Of a DNA stretch of 64,000 nt, positions 24,922 through 33,589 are shown piece after piece. Below the pieces are notes generated by a model, which saw only the letters and a program-made list of their open reading frames with translations, was not told the origin of the DNA and did not search any database. How positions within the stretch are numbered: the stretch's first letter is position 1; every line of letters begins with the position of its first letter. Source of the DNA: Streptomyces sp. NBC_01217 (GTDB lineage Bacteria; Actinomycetota; Actinomycetes; Streptomycetales; Streptomycetaceae); NCBI RefSeq assembly GCF_035994185.1, contig NZ_CP108538.1, positions 7,195,501 through 7,259,500 on the forward strand. Reading direction: 5' to 3'. The position numbers and the translations under genes are program-made.

Positions 24922-24932
24922 AAAGTCGGCGT

Positions 24933-24955
24933 GGGGTACCGGAATCCGGCACCCC
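24933..24955. promoter_or_regulatory. Central palindromic operator between divergent promoters
   Basis: GGGGTACCGGA and TCCGGCACCCC form an inverted repeat with one mismatch, centred at 24944, midway between the two -35 boxes. Its position suits a dimeric repressor that controls both operons at once. Regulator unknown; the winged-helix proteins at 30618-31972 are candidates. Confidence 0.6.
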
Positions 24956-24968
24956 AGCAACGCACTTC

Positions 24969-25004
24969 TTGGCCGTCGGCGGATTCGCCTCTACAGTTTT
25001 TGGA
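24969..25004 (+). promoter_or_regulatory. Rightward promoter of the accessory operon
   Basis: TTGGCC (24969-24974) and TACAGT (24992-24997) are 17 bp apart. With its surroundings it mirrors the leftward promoter, so the stretch from about 24889 to 25001 is one large imperfect palindrome. The leader to the methyltransferase start is about 125 nt. Confidence 0.65.
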
Positions 25005-25126
25005 CTCCCCTCGCCCTCCTCGGCCTGCGGCCCTGGGCTTCTGCATGCCCACTTCCGGCCCGCGAGGACTCCTGTGCGAGACGGGTAGTTCCCTCCGCGA
25101 CTCCGCACCTGAATAGGGGTTCCTCT

Positions 25127-25882
25127 TTGCCTTTCTCCCTGCACCAGGGCGACGCCCTCAGTGTTCTCGCCGGCCTGCCGGACGGCTGCGTCGACTCTGT
25201 CATTACCGATCCGCCGTACAACTCCGGCGGTCGGACCGCGAAGGAGCGCACGACCCGCTCCGCGAAGCAGAAGTACACCTCCGCCGATTCCAAGAACGAC
25301 CTCGCCGACTTCACCGGCGAGAACATGGACCAGAGGTCCTACTCGTTCTGGCTGACGCAGATCATGACCGAAGCCCACCGCCTCACGAAGACCGGCGGCA
25401 CCGCGCTGCTGTTCACCGACTGGCGCCAACTGCCCACCACGACGGACGCGATCCAGGCGGCCGGATGGCTGTGGCGCGGTGTGCTGGCCTGGCACAAGCC
25501 GCAGGCCCGACCCCAGAAGGGCCGGTTCACCCAGAACTGTGAATTCATCGTCTGGGCCAGCAAGGGGGCCATCGACGGCTCCCGGAACCCGGTCTATCTG
25601 CCCGGCTTGTACTCGGCCTCGCAGCCTTCGGGCGCGAAGCGCCAGCACATCACGCAGAAGCCCGTCGAGGTGATGCGCGAGCTGGTCAAGATCAGCCCCG
25701 AGGGCGGCACGGTGCTCGACTTCTGTGCCGGCTCCGGCTCCACGGGGGTGGCCGCTCTGCTGGAAGGCAGGGACTTCATCGGCGTGGAAAAGACCGAGCA
25801 CTACGCGTCGATCGCGGCCGACCGGCTCACCGAAACGATCCGCGAGACCCTCACGCAAGACGACGTGATTCTCACCGTCTGA
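25127..25882 (+). CDS. Orphan DNA (amino) methyltransferase, beta-type order
   Basis: A 251-residue N6-adenine or N4-cytosine methyltransferase. The catalytic DPPY (SVITDPPYNSGG) is near residue 27. The AdoMet motif DFCAGSGSTGVAALLEG is in the C-terminal third, with HITQKPVEVMRELV before it, so the motif order is that of the beta class. The specificity region lies between. The TTG at 25127 is chosen as start. No restriction enzyme gene is adjacent, so it probably protects the element from host restriction or marks its DNA. It is the first gene of the rightward operon. Confidence 0.88.
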   Translation: MPFSLHQGDALSVLAGLPDGCVDSVITDPPYNSGGRTAKERTTRSAKQKYTSADSKNDLADFTGENMDQRSYSFWLTQIMTEAHRLTKTGGTALLFTDWRQLPTTTDAIQAAGWLWRGVLAWHKPQARPQKGRFTQNCEFIVWASKGAIDGSRNPVYLPGLYSASQPSGAKRQHITQKPVEVMRELVKISPEGGTVLDFCAGSGSTGVAALLEGRDFIGVEKTEHYASIAADRLTETIRETLTQDDVILTV

Positions 25883-26021
25883 GCCGCGAGCGCGCTTCCC
25901 GTAAGTCGACCGGCGCCCCAGTCGGCAATCCGACGAAGCGGAGTTGTAACTCGCTGGCGCTCCGCGCATCGCCGCTTTCGCCCTCTCTCATTCCGCGTCT
26001 CGTAGGAGGCCCAACTTTTTC

Positions 26022-26672
26022 ATGCCCGAATCCATAAAACCGTCTGACGATGGGGAGTTGGAGCCGGTACGCATTCCCGTTCCGCAGCTGGAGGGAATCG
26101 AGGCGAGCGTCCGGCGGCTCATGGAGCAGTCGGCGCAACAGGCGCAGCAACTCGACCACCTCGTGTCCGCCCCGGAGTCGAACGGATCGCCGTTCGCCGC
26201 GTTCGGCATGCCGGGGCTCGGCGGGCCGCCTGCCGCCGCTCCGCCGGAGCCCCGCCCGATCCTGGAACTCGACGGGGAGGAACGGGAAGACGAACTCGAC
26301 GCACTCAGCGACTGGGTCGACGACTTCTTCCTCCCGGTGTACGGGTCGGAAGTCACCACCGCGGCGCCCTGGTGCCTGCAGTGGCAGGAGCACGACGATG
26401 TCGTGGCCTGGCTCCACGCCCTGTGGCTTGCGTACCAGCAGCACAAGGACCCCGAAGCCGGACTCTCCGGCCTGTTCGTGTGGCATCGGGACTTCCTCAC
26501 CCACGCCGTTGCGGCGATCCGCGCACCGGGCGGGCCGCTGTCGGCCTGCATGACATCGCCCGACCGGCCCGCGCACCGCCTTCTGCCCGGTCCGCCGCCG
26601 TCCGTGCGCACGGAGACGGCGGCCACGGCGGAAGCCGCCGGGCCCGCCGAACAGGACGAGCCGACCTCATGA
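26022..26672 (+). CDS. DUF4913 family protein
   Basis: A 216-residue protein. A helical N terminus (IEASVRRLMEQSAQQAQQLD, coiled-coil-like) is followed by the DUF4913 core WVDDFFLPVYG, APWCLQWQEHDDVVAWLHALW and LFVWHRDFLTHAVAAI. The family is common in Streptomyces plasmids and integrative elements, usually beside a RelE-like gene as here; its role is unknown. AGGAGG lies 12 nt before the ATG. Its stop overlaps the next start (ATGA). Confidence 0.85.
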   Translation: MPESIKPSDDGELEPVRIPVPQLEGIEASVRRLMEQSAQQAQQLDHLVSAPESNGSPFAAFGMPGLGGPPAAAPPEPRPILELDGEEREDELDALSDWVDDFFLPVYGSEVTTAAPWCLQWQEHDDVVAWLHALWLAYQQHKDPEAGLSGLFVWHRDFLTHAVAAIRAPGGPLSACMTSPDRPAHRLLPGPPPSVRTETAATAEAAGPAEQDEPTS

Positions 26673-27154
26673 CCGCGGGACAGGGACAGCCCGCCTTCGG
26701 CCTGAGCTTCGACCCCCGCGCGCTGACCGACCTCCTCCAGGCCCCCAGCGATATCCGCGACCTCACCCTCGCCTACCTGCAGGAAGTCGTGAACGCGCAG
26801 CGCTTCGGCCTACCCCTCGACGGTGACCTGGAGGGCTACCGCAAGCTGTTCGTGGACTCGCGCAAGGACTGGCGCGTCGTCTACGGCGTCCGCCCGGTGC
26901 CCGGAGAGTCCGCACACCCCAAGGAGATCCACGTCGTCGCGGTCAGGCCGCGTGCGGGCAACGACGTCTACGACGAGGTCGGCCGGCGCCTGGGGATGCC
27001 CCGCCGGCCGCTGAGCGCCCGCACCCACGCAGCACGATCCCGCTCTCCGCAGCTGACCACCCGCACTCCCGCGCCCCGGCCCGGTCCACCGCCCACCGCA
27101 CTGCCGGGTCTGCCCCGTCCCGCTCATAACCCCGCGCACCATCACACCCGCTGA
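26669..27154 (+). CDS. RelE/ParE-like protein
   Basis: A 161-residue protein whose first ~100 residues show the RelE/ParE pattern: helices LTDLLQAPSDIRDLTLAYL, then LEGYRKLFVDSRKDWRVVYGV and EIHVVAVRPR. A Pro-rich tail of ~50 residues follows. RelE toxins cleave mRNA, but the partner here is DUF4913 rather than a standard antitoxin. The tail is also atypical, so toxin activity is unproven. Translationally coupled to the DUF4913 gene, which could be its antidote (inference). Confidence 0.7.
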   Translation: MTAGQGQPAFGLSFDPRALTDLLQAPSDIRDLTLAYLQEVVNAQRFGLPLDGDLEGYRKLFVDSRKDWRVVYGVRPVPGESAHPKEIHVVAVRPRAGNDVYDEVGRRLGMPRRPLSARTHAARSRSPQLTTRTPAPRPGPPPTALPGLPRPAHNPAHHHTR

Positions 27155-27188
27155 ATGCACGGAGCGTCGCCTATGTCCCCCTGAACCC

Positions 27189-27869
27189 GTGCCGACACCA
27201 GCCCGGCGTGCGGTCTCCCCGCTCGACCACCGCCTCGAAGCCGTCACCGGCCACGACATCGACACCCTGTGGGCCTACCGAGACCGCGGTGTCCTCGACG
27301 AGCCACATGCCCACCTGGTCGACCGGCACCGCGAGTTGGCCAAGTCTCAGACCGGCGTCACCTTCTACCTCCGCCTCCTCAACCGCCTGTCCAGCGGCGA
27401 GTTCGACGTCGATGACGCCCTGTTCACGCGTATCGACCGCACCGTGGACTAGCTGGAGGAGGCCACCGACGCGCGGGACGCCGCTGCCCGGGAGGTGCTC
27501 GCCGCTCTGGAGCCCATCGAGGCCGCGGCGGCCTCCGCGCCCGACACGATGCCACTCTCGACGGACGACCAGGCGGCGCTGCTCGCCATCGCCGGCGGCG
27601 CCAAGCTCTACGAACACCTGCTGACCGGCCGGATGTCGGTCACAGCCGCCTCCGGCACCCGCATCCCTCACGCCAAGCTGCGGCGGCTGGAGGGCGCGGG
27701 CCTGGTCGTCCGGGATAAAGGCCACCCCGTGCACGCCGGCCAGCCGGTCGCCCTCACCGACGCCGGACGGGCCGCGCTGTTCGCCGCCCGACGGACGCCC
27801 ACGACCCAGGCGCCGAAACTCCCGGCCCGACCCGGCACATCGCCCTCCACCCCGGCGCAGCGGCGCTGA
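27189..27869 (+). pseudogene. Winged-helix-like protein split by an amber codon
   Basis: One frame runs from GTG 27189 to the TGA at 27867-27869, broken only by TAG at 27450-27452 (RTVD-stop-LEEATDARDAAA). The second part contains a MarR-like segment (RIPHAKLRRLEGAGLVVRDK, VALTDAGRAALFAARR) and looks continuous with the first, helical part. CAG to TAG is a single transition. Either the gene is dead, the second part restarts at an internal codon, or the stop is read through. No obvious ribosome site precedes the second part. Confidence 0.6.
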
Positions 27870-27886
27870 ACCCCACCGAAAGGCCC

Positions 27887-28636
27887 TTGTTGTCTCCCAC
27901 CGAACCGGCGCCGGCCCGGAAGTCCATCCCCCAAGTCGACTTCGAGCTCGACGACTTCGATGCCGACGAGGAGAAGTACCTCGACTTCTACCGCCAGGTC
28001 GCCGTCCGCGAGGACATGCTCGTCCCCCTCGCCGAACACCACACCCCCAACGGCGCGCACAGCTACTACGTCCTCTTCGACCGCACCGCCACCTACGGGC
28101 ACCCAGGCATGCCGCAATACGTCGCCGTTCACCTGAAGCGGGACCGGGAGAAGGAGACGTTCGACTTCGAGCAGGCCCTGCTGCCGCTGCCCGCGATGGC
28201 GCAGTCCTGGCTCATCCACCGCGGCTGCCCCCACGACGCCATCGGCCTCAACCCCGAGCTGGGCCCACCACCGGCGGACGAGGCCACGCGGGCGCTGGAG
28301 CGACGCCTCGCGGACGACGGCGACCACTACGCCATGGGCTACTCCTACACCGCCGACGACCCGGACGACATGGTCACCGTCGTGGCACTGCGCGCCCTGG
28401 ACGAGCGAGTCCCCAGCCCGTTCCGCGTCGTGGTCGAGGAGGTCGACACCGACGCGTGGACGCACATCCTGCGCGAGGGCGGCTTCGACACGGTGGGCGA
28501 GGCCCTGCAGTGGTGCGACGAGCGGCTTACCGGCGAGGCCGGTCCTCTCCCGCCGGTCCGCCCGGCAGCCGCAGCCAGCTGCCCGACCGGTGTGGCGAAG
28601 GCCCCTGCTCCGCGCCCGCCCGGCCGTTCGCGCTGA
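27887..28636 (+). CDS. Hypothetical acidic element protein
   Basis: A ~249-residue acidic protein from a TTG at 27887 or 27890, with GAAAGG upstream. It has DFELDDFDADEEKYLDFYRQ near the start, a folded middle (SYYVLFDRTATYGHPGMPQYVAVHL) and a C-terminal block (DMVTVVALRALDERVPSPFRVVVEE), then a Pro/Ala tail. No catalytic motif. It follows the broken winged-helix gene in the accessory operon. Confidence 0.65.
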   Translation: MLSPTEPAPARKSIPQVDFELDDFDADEEKYLDFYRQVAVREDMLVPLAEHHTPNGAHSYYVLFDRTATYGHPGMPQYVAVHLKRDREKETFDFEQALLPLPAMAQSWLIHRGCPHDAIGLNPELGPPPADEATRALERRLADDGDHYAMGYSYTADDPDDMVTVVALRALDERVPSPFRVVVEEVDTDAWTHILREGGFDTVGEALQWCDERLTGEAGPLPPVRPAAAASCPTGVAKAPAPRPPGRSR

Positions 28637-28674
28637 GCGCCAAGGCCGACGCGGGCGGCGAAACATAGCCGACG

Positions 28675-28699
28675 ATCGCCGGTTAGCCAAACCGGCGAT
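28675..28699. terminator. Perfect 10-bp hairpin upstream of the SH3-like gene
   Basis: ATCGCCGGTT-AGCCA-AACCGGCGAT, a perfect inverted repeat with a 5-base loop and no T-run after it. It could be a GC-rich terminator or an operator: CTTATACAG shortly downstream resembles a -10 box for the next gene. Confidence 0.5.
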
Positions 28700-28784
28700 T
28701 CTCCGGACTCTTATACAGCCGCCGGGACAACTCCCGCGGCGTCATTCCACTCAATCCCTATGCCTTCATGGAGGTTTCTTCCGC

Positions 28785-29132
28785 ATGCGCTCCACCCGAA
28801 TTGCCATATCCGCGGCGATGCTCGGCGCGCTCGCGCTGCCGGTGCTGTCCGCCACCACCGCCAGCGCGGCGCCCGCCGCCGTATCCGCGGCCCCCGCGAG
28901 CAGCTGCTCGTCCCTGCCGCCGCTGCCGTACACGGTGCACACCAAGGCCGTCACCATCCGCTCCAAGGCCAGCTCGAAGTCCACCGCGCTCGGCGTGCTC
29001 TACAAGAGCCACAAGTTCACCGTGCACAAGAAGAGCGGCAACTGGCTCTACATCACGGACAAGTCGACCAGCGTCAAGGGCTGGGTGTCCGGCACGTACG
29101 TCTACCGCGACGTCCGAATGTGCCTGGACTGA
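28785..29132 (+). CDS. Small secreted SH3-domain protein
   Basis: A 115-residue exported protein. A signal peptide (MRSTRIAISAAMLGALALP, cut near ASA-AP) is followed by a bacterial SH3-type repeat (VTIRSKASSKSTALGVLYK, FTVHKKSGNWLYI, VKGWVSGTYVY). Such domains bind peptidoglycan. Two cysteines (SSCSS and RMCLD) could form a disulfide. The start ATG 28785 has GGAGG upstream. Possibly an envelope factor in mating; this is inference from the element context. Confidence 0.8.
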   Translation: MRSTRIAISAAMLGALALPVLSATTASAAPAAVSAAPASSCSSLPPLPYTVHTKAVTIRSKASSKSTALGVLYKSHKFTVHKKSGNWLYITDKSTSVKGWVSGTYVYRDVRMCLD

Positions 29133-29231
29133 CAGGAATTCAGCAGATACCCGTAAGCGGCTGAGCCGCCGGGTACGGCCGCCCCTCACATTCCCCCAGG
29201 CATCGGCCTTTCCAGAACAGGAGTTTCCCGT

Positions 29232-29714
29232 TTGTCCGACGGCATATCCGATGACGCTGAGGATGTCGTGGGCGTGCTCACCGAACGGATCGAAGCGCGC
29301 TTCGCCATGGACATGGACCAGTTGAAGGCCGCGGTCGGCGCCGCGCCGACCGCGAATCCTGACGCCACCGACGTCGTCAAGTGGCACGGCCTTCTCGTCC
29401 AGGCCCAGTCCGTGCTCGACCACGCGGAGGACGACCTCCTCGCCGCGCTGGAAACCCAGCCCAGCGAGGTCGACGACCCGACGATGGGCCTCGCCCACCG
29501 CGTGAACGCGGCCGTCACCGCACGCGACGGCCGAGCCATGGTCGTGCGATGGCTCCTCGACCCCGACGCTCCGGGCAAGAAGGACCTCGCCGCCGAACGC
29601 CTCGCCCGCCTTCGCCCCCGAACCGGCCCGGCGGTGCAGACCAGCGCTCCCCACCGACCCGCAGGTACACCCGCGCCGGCGTCGGCGTGGCGGGCAGGAA
29701 GGCCCGCCCGATGA
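29232..29714 (+). CDS. Hypothetical helical element protein
   Basis: A 160-residue protein from a TTG (29232), with GGAG 11 nt upstream. It is strongly helical (VVKWHGLLVQAQSVLDHAEDDLLAALE cut here; segments VGVLTERIEARFAMDMDQL and LDHAEDDLLAALET), with a Pro/Arg tail. No family recognised. Its stop overlaps the next ATG, so the two are coupled. Confidence 0.65.
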   Translation: MSDGISDDAEDVVGVLTERIEARFAMDMDQLKAAVGAAPTANPDATDVVKWHGLLVQAQSVLDHAEDDLLAALETQPSEVDDPTMGLAHRVNAAVTARDGRAMVVRWLLDPDAPGKKDLAAERLARLRPRTGPAVQTSAPHRPAGTPAPASAWRAGRPAR

Positions 29715-30154
29715 GCAGGGTCAGGACCAGCACCATGGACGGCGACCTGCAGAAGGTCTTCGGGAACCCGGTCCCGGAGCTGTACGAGGCGGCTGTCGGC
29801 CACGATGCCTCGCCCGCCCTCACCCGTGCCCTGGAACTGCGCTCCTTCCTGGCCCTGACCGAGGAGCAAGTCGCCCGCGTCCGCGACCGCGTGCACGCGG
29901 ACATGGACCCGGACCGCGACATGGGCGAGCTGTCGGCGGACAAGCTCCGCTTCGAGGCGCAGTGGCTGGAGGCGGCGCTCGACGCCCGCGACAGCTACCG
30001 CGCAGCCCTCGGCGAGCTGCTGCGCACCATGCCCCCGCCTGACCAGCGGGCCCGGCCCGTCCGCACGGCACAACTCAGGGCCACAGCAACCCTGCCCCCG
30101 TCCGCCGCCCCGGCACCCCAGCGTGCCGGGGCGGCCCGGGCCCGCCGACCGTGA
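29711..30154 (+). CDS. Hypothetical helical element protein
   Basis: A 147-residue protein from the ATG overlapping the previous stop. It is helical and charged (ALELRSFLALTEEQVARVRD, EAQWLEAALDARDSYRAAL) with an Ala/Pro/Arg tail. It resembles the upstream protein in general style but shows no clear repeat of it. No function is recognised. Confidence 0.65.
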   Translation: MSRVRTSTMDGDLQKVFGNPVPELYEAAVGHDASPALTRALELRSFLALTEEQVARVRDRVHADMDPDRDMGELSADKLRFEAQWLEAALDARDSYRAALGELLRTMPPPDQRARPVRTAQLRATATLPPSAAPAPQRAGAARARRP

Positions 30155-30164
30155 AAGCCCCCGC

Positions 30165-30578
30165 TTGTCTCACCTCACGTCCATCGAGATAGCCGGATGG
30201 ATCGAGGACTTGTACGGCGCGCCACTCGCCGACCTCGAAGCCCACGCCCAGGACCAGCCGCCCGGCATGCTCTCCGCCCTGCTTGGCATGTACAACGACC
30301 TCGCCCTCGCCGAGCGCAGCATCGACTTCCACCGCGACCACCTCGCCCGGCTCATCCACCCCGAACGACAGATCGGCCGGCACGAGGTCTCCCACCTTCT
30401 CGACGGCTCCCGCCAGCTCGCCGAGGCAGTCGCAGTCCGCGACGTCCAGGCCAAGTCGGTCGCCGCCGTTCTGCAGAGCCTCGCCCGCGTCCCGGCCCCA
30501 GCGCCGTCCCCGCCGACTCCCTCGCCGCCCGTTCCGGCTCCGCCCCTTCCGGCCCAGAGCACGGCGCACAGCCGCTGA
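30165..30578 (+). CDS. Hypothetical small element protein
   Basis: A 137-residue protein from a TTG at 30165, preceded by GTGAAAG. The helical body (IAGWIEDLYGAPLADLEAHA, SIDFHRDHLARLIHPERQIG) is followed by a tail of alternating Pro, Ala and Ser. It is the third of three short helical genes in a row in the accessory operon. Function unknown. Confidence 0.6.
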   Translation: MSHLTSIEIAGWIEDLYGAPLADLEAHAQDQPPGMLSALLGMYNDLALAERSIDFHRDHLARLIHPERQIGRHEVSHLLDGSRQLAEAVAVRDVQAKSVAAVLQSLARVPAPAPSPPTPSPPVPAPPLPAQSTAHSR

Positions 30579-30617
30579 TCGCAGGCGATTTCCCTTACTC
30601 ACCCAGGAGTTCCTCCC

Positions 30618-31457
30618 TTGGCTATCACCGCTCTGCCTCCCGACACCGACGCCGACATCGCCCGGGTCACCGAGGCCCTCGCCATGATCACCCCGCGCTG
30701 GAACGTCCGGATCCTGCTGGCACTCTCCGGCCCGCCCATGCGCTACACCGAGCTGGCGACCAAGGTGTCCTGGCTGCAGAACGGCCAGCTCCACCCCAAA
30801 CTCAAGGCGCTGTGCGACGCCGGACTCGTCGAGCGCACCGAACACACCGCACGGCGCGTGACCTACCGCCACACCGAACGTGGTGCCGCCCTGCTGCCGG
30901 TCCTGCCGATGATCGTCACCTGGGCCGAGGAGCATCTGGACAAGGCGGACCGCCCGCTGCCCGCGATCGAGCAGATCGAGGACAGCCTCACCCTGCTCAC
31001 CCGGCGACACGCCGCAGCCATCCTGTGGGTGCTCAAGTCCCGCCAGGAGGTCAGCGGGCGGGCCCTGGCCCGGATCGTGATGCCCAACAGCGACTGGACC
31101 AACGTCTACCCACCGCTGCGGCAACTCGTTGCCGACGGCCTGGTCGACACCGACGGCATCGGCCAGCCCTACCGGCTGTCCGCGGCGGGCGACGGCCTGA
31201 GCCCCGTTCTCGGCGCCCTGTCCGCGTGGTCCGTCGGACAGCCCCTCAACCAGGCCGCCCAACACCCGGTCTGGGGGCACCCGCAGGCGAAGCCCGCGCC
31301 GAGGCCGTGGGTCAGCAGCCAGTCCCGGCCAGCCCCCGCAGCGCTCCCACCCGCCCGGACGGGTGAGCCTCCGGCGTGGCACAACCGCGATCTCTTCTCC
31401 CACGCCACGACCACCCGCCCGAAGACGGCCATCCCGGCGGGAGGCCCGCGCCGATGA
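30618..31457 (+). CDS. Two-domain HxlR-like winged-helix regulator
   Basis: A 279-residue protein from a TTG (30618). The first domain (about residues 18-110) is HxlR-like: ITPRWNVRILLALSGPPMRYTEL, LHPKLKALCDAGLVERTEH, VTYRHTERGAALLPVL. The second (about 125-205) repeats the fold more loosely (RRHAAAILWVLKSRQEVSG, NVYPPLRQLVADGLVDTDG). A disordered tail follows. HxlR proteins usually have one domain and dimerise, so this may be an intramolecular dimer. It is a candidate repressor of the element promoters. Coupled to the next gene by an ATGA overlap. Confidence 0.75.
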   Translation: MAITALPPDTDADIARVTEALAMITPRWNVRILLALSGPPMRYTELATKVSWLQNGQLHPKLKALCDAGLVERTEHTARRVTYRHTERGAALLPVLPMIVTWAEEHLDKADRPLPAIEQIEDSLTLLTRRHAAAILWVLKSRQEVSGRALARIVMPNSDWTNVYPPLRQLVADGLVDTDGIGQPYRLSAAGDGLSPVLGALSAWSVGQPLNQAAQHPVWGHPQAKPAPRPWVSSQSRPAPAALPPARTGEPPAWHNRDLFSHATTTRPKTAIPAGGPRR

Positions 31458-31972
31458 CCACCCTCTTCACCCCTGCCGAAGTACGCAACGCTGTCGAGCT
31501 GCTGGCCTCGCGCTCCTTGATCCGCCTGGTCACCGAGATCGACGACAACGGGGCGATACCGCCGCGACGGCTGGCCGCTACCCTCCCCGACCTCTCCTCG
31601 CACCAACTGCGCCGCGCCACCGCAGAAGCCCGCGCCCACGGTCTCATCCGGACCGCGCCCGGCGCCGGCCTGGAACTCACAGAGTCGGGCTCGGAGTTGG
31701 CCGACCTATACGACGCAGCTGCGCGCTGGGCCCGACGCCACGCCTACCCGGCCCCGGTCTGCGAGTTCAGCAGTCGCATCCGACACCTCCTCGACCTCCT
31801 GTCACCCTCGCTCGCGACCGAGCGCGCCGACGGCCTCCCGCGGCCGTCCGCCACGCGACTGCCCAGCGACGAGGTCGAGGCGGACCTTGCCCGTCCCCGC
31901 GCTCTCCTGATCCAGTGGCTGACCGGCAACCCCCAGGTCACCCGGGTGTCCGAGCCCGAGCCGGTCGCGTGA
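31454..31972 (+). CDS. Winged-helix DNA-binding protein
   Basis: A 172-residue protein with an HxlR/MarR-type winged helix in the first 80 residues (NAVELLASRSLIRLVTEID, PDLSSHQLRRATAEARAHG, LELTESGSELADLYDAAARW) and a less clear C-terminal half. It starts on the ATG that overlaps the previous regulator gene, so the pair is co-translated and may form one regulatory unit. Its stop overlaps the transporter start. Confidence 0.7.
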   Translation: MTTLFTPAEVRNAVELLASRSLIRLVTEIDDNGAIPPRRLAATLPDLSSHQLRRATAEARAHGLIRTAPGAGLELTESGSELADLYDAAARWARRHAYPAPVCEFSSRIRHLLDLLSPSLATERADGLPRPSATRLPSDEVEADLARPRALLIQWLTGNPQVTRVSEPEPVA

Positions 31973-33204
31973 GCGCAGCTGTCACACCCCGGCACGCGCG
32001 CCACACCGCCGGGCTGATGCGCAGCATCTACCTGCCACGCACGGCGGACGCTCTCGCGTTCGCGATGTCCACCTACGGCCTCCCGCTGCTGGTCCTGGCC
32101 ACCACGCGCTCCGCCGCGCTGACGGGCGCCGCGTTCGCCCTGGAGTGGATCCCGCGTCTGGCAGCGTTCGGGTGGGCCGGATCGATCGTCGACCGGCGCG
32201 GGGCGGCCATCGTCTTCCACCTCGCCTCCCTGGGACGCGCGCTGGCCCTCGCCGCCGGCGCGGTCCTGCTCCACCTCCACCCGTCCGGCACCGTCGCGAG
32301 CGCGACCGTGATGGTGCTCGCGGCGACGACCGGCGTGCTCACCGAATTCAGTTACATCGCGGCCGAGACCGCGGGCGCCGCCGCCGGCCACCGAGCGGGG
32401 GCGCGGGCCCACCGCGTCCAGGCAGTCCTGCTCGGCATCGACCAGACCGCGACCCTGGCCGGCCCGGCGCTCGCAGGGGTACTCCTGCTCGCCGGGCCAC
32501 CGCCGATGCTCGCGGTGATCACCGTGCTCTCGCTTCTCGCCGCGCTGCTCGCCCTGCGTACACCCCCCTCGCCCGTCGCCCCGGACCGCGCGCCGAAGGG
32601 GCAGTCCGGCGCCGGACTCCTCACAGGGTGGCGCACCATCCGCTCGCTTCCCGCGCTCGGCTGGCTCGTGACCGGGCTGACCCTGTCCAACCTGGCCACC
32701 GGACTTCTCCAAGCCGCCGGTCCCGTGATCGTCGTCCAGCACTTCGGACAGTCCACCACTGCCGTCGGCCTGGTCTGGTCCGCCGCCGCGGCGGCCACCC
32801 TCTTGGCCGTCACCATCTGCCGGTTCGCGATCGACCGCCTGGGCCTGTGGCCGGTCGGCGCCGCCTGCGCCGCCCTCGCCTCGCTCGCCTGTCTCGCCGC
32901 CGCCCAGGCCCCCGACTACCGGTCCTACCTGGTCCTGGTCGCACTCCTCATGGCGGCCGAAGGCGGCATGACGGTCGTCCTGCGCACCCTGCGCTCCCGC
33001 CTGATTCCCCCGGAGAAGTTCGGCAGCACCCTGTCGGCGACCATCCTCATCCTCCTGCTGCCCTTCCCCGTCGCCGGCGTGCTCACCGCGCTCACCCCGC
33101 CCGAAGCCCTGGGTCACGTCATCACCGCCTGCGCCGCCCTGCAGGCCCTCGGCCTGTTCTGCGCCTTCGCCCGACTGCGCACCGATCCCGCCCTGCGCAC
33201 CTGA
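31969..33204 (+). CDS. MFS transporter
   Basis: A 411-residue membrane protein with about 12 hydrophobic helices and the MFS loop between helices 2 and 3 (WAGSIVDRRGAAIVFHLASL). No ABC or ATPase motif. The GTG overlaps the upstream winged-helix stop. With the downstream ATP-grasp ligase gene it suggests a made-and-exported small molecule or peptide, or a resistance pump controlled by the paired regulators. The substrate is unknown. Confidence 0.85.
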   Translation: MSAAVTPRHARHTAGLMRSIYLPRTADALAFAMSTYGLPLLVLATTRSAALTGAAFALEWIPRLAAFGWAGSIVDRRGAAIVFHLASLGRALALAAGAVLLHLHPSGTVASATVMVLAATTGVLTEFSYIAAETAGAAAGHRAGARAHRVQAVLLGIDQTATLAGPALAGVLLLAGPPPMLAVITVLSLLAALLALRTPPSPVAPDRAPKGQSGAGLLTGWRTIRSLPALGWLVTGLTLSNLATGLLQAAGPVIVVQHFGQSTTAVGLVWSAAAAATLLAVTICRFAIDRLGLWPVGAACAALASLACLAAAQAPDYRSYLVLVALLMAAEGGMTVVLRTLRSRLIPPEKFGSTLSATILILLLPFPVAGVLTALTPPEALGHVITACAALQALGLFCAFARLRTDPALRT

Positions 33205-33236
33205 CTCTGCTGCGCCCCCAGCCTGTGGAGAACCTC

Positions 33237-33539
33237 ATGCCCACCGCCGTCCTCGGGACGAATCGCGCGAGCGGTCGCAACATCACCGAACAGTTCCACG
33301 CCTTCGACACCCACAACCTCCACGTCTACCGCGCTCTGGAACGCATGGCCGCCCGCCGCCTGGCCGCCGGCGCCACACGGGTCAGCTTGAAGGATCTCTT
33401 TGAAGACCTGCGACGCCAACTCCCGTACGGCGTCGCCGGGCTGAACAACAACTTCACCGATTTCTACGCCCGCCGCCTGATCGACGACCACCCCCACTGG
33501 GCCGGGGCGTTCGAGCTGCGCTGCTGCCGTGCCGCCTGA
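33237..33539 (+). CDS. Small conserved phage/plasmid-type protein
   Basis: A 100-residue protein (ATG 33237, GGAG 8 nt upstream). Its pattern, FHAFDTHNLHVYRALERMA then VSLKDLFEDLRR, LNNNFTDFYARRLIDDHP and FELR, resembles a small family seen in phages and plasmids that has no assigned function. It sits between the transporter and the ATP-grasp gene. Confidence 0.7.
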   Translation: MPTAVLGTNRASGRNITEQFHAFDTHNLHVYRALERMAARRLAAGATRVSLKDLFEDLRRQLPYGVAGLNNNFTDFYARRLIDDHPHWAGAFELRCCRAA

Positions 33540-33589
33540 GACACCCCTGCTCTGTCGTCCTGCCGTCCACCGATACGGAGAACCCCTTC

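Noticed and set aside
26669..27154. A standard RelBE toxin-antitoxin pair
   Set aside because: The RelE-like fold is plausible, but the coupled partner is DUF4913 and not an AbrB, RHH or HTH antitoxin, so I did not call a toxin-antitoxin system.
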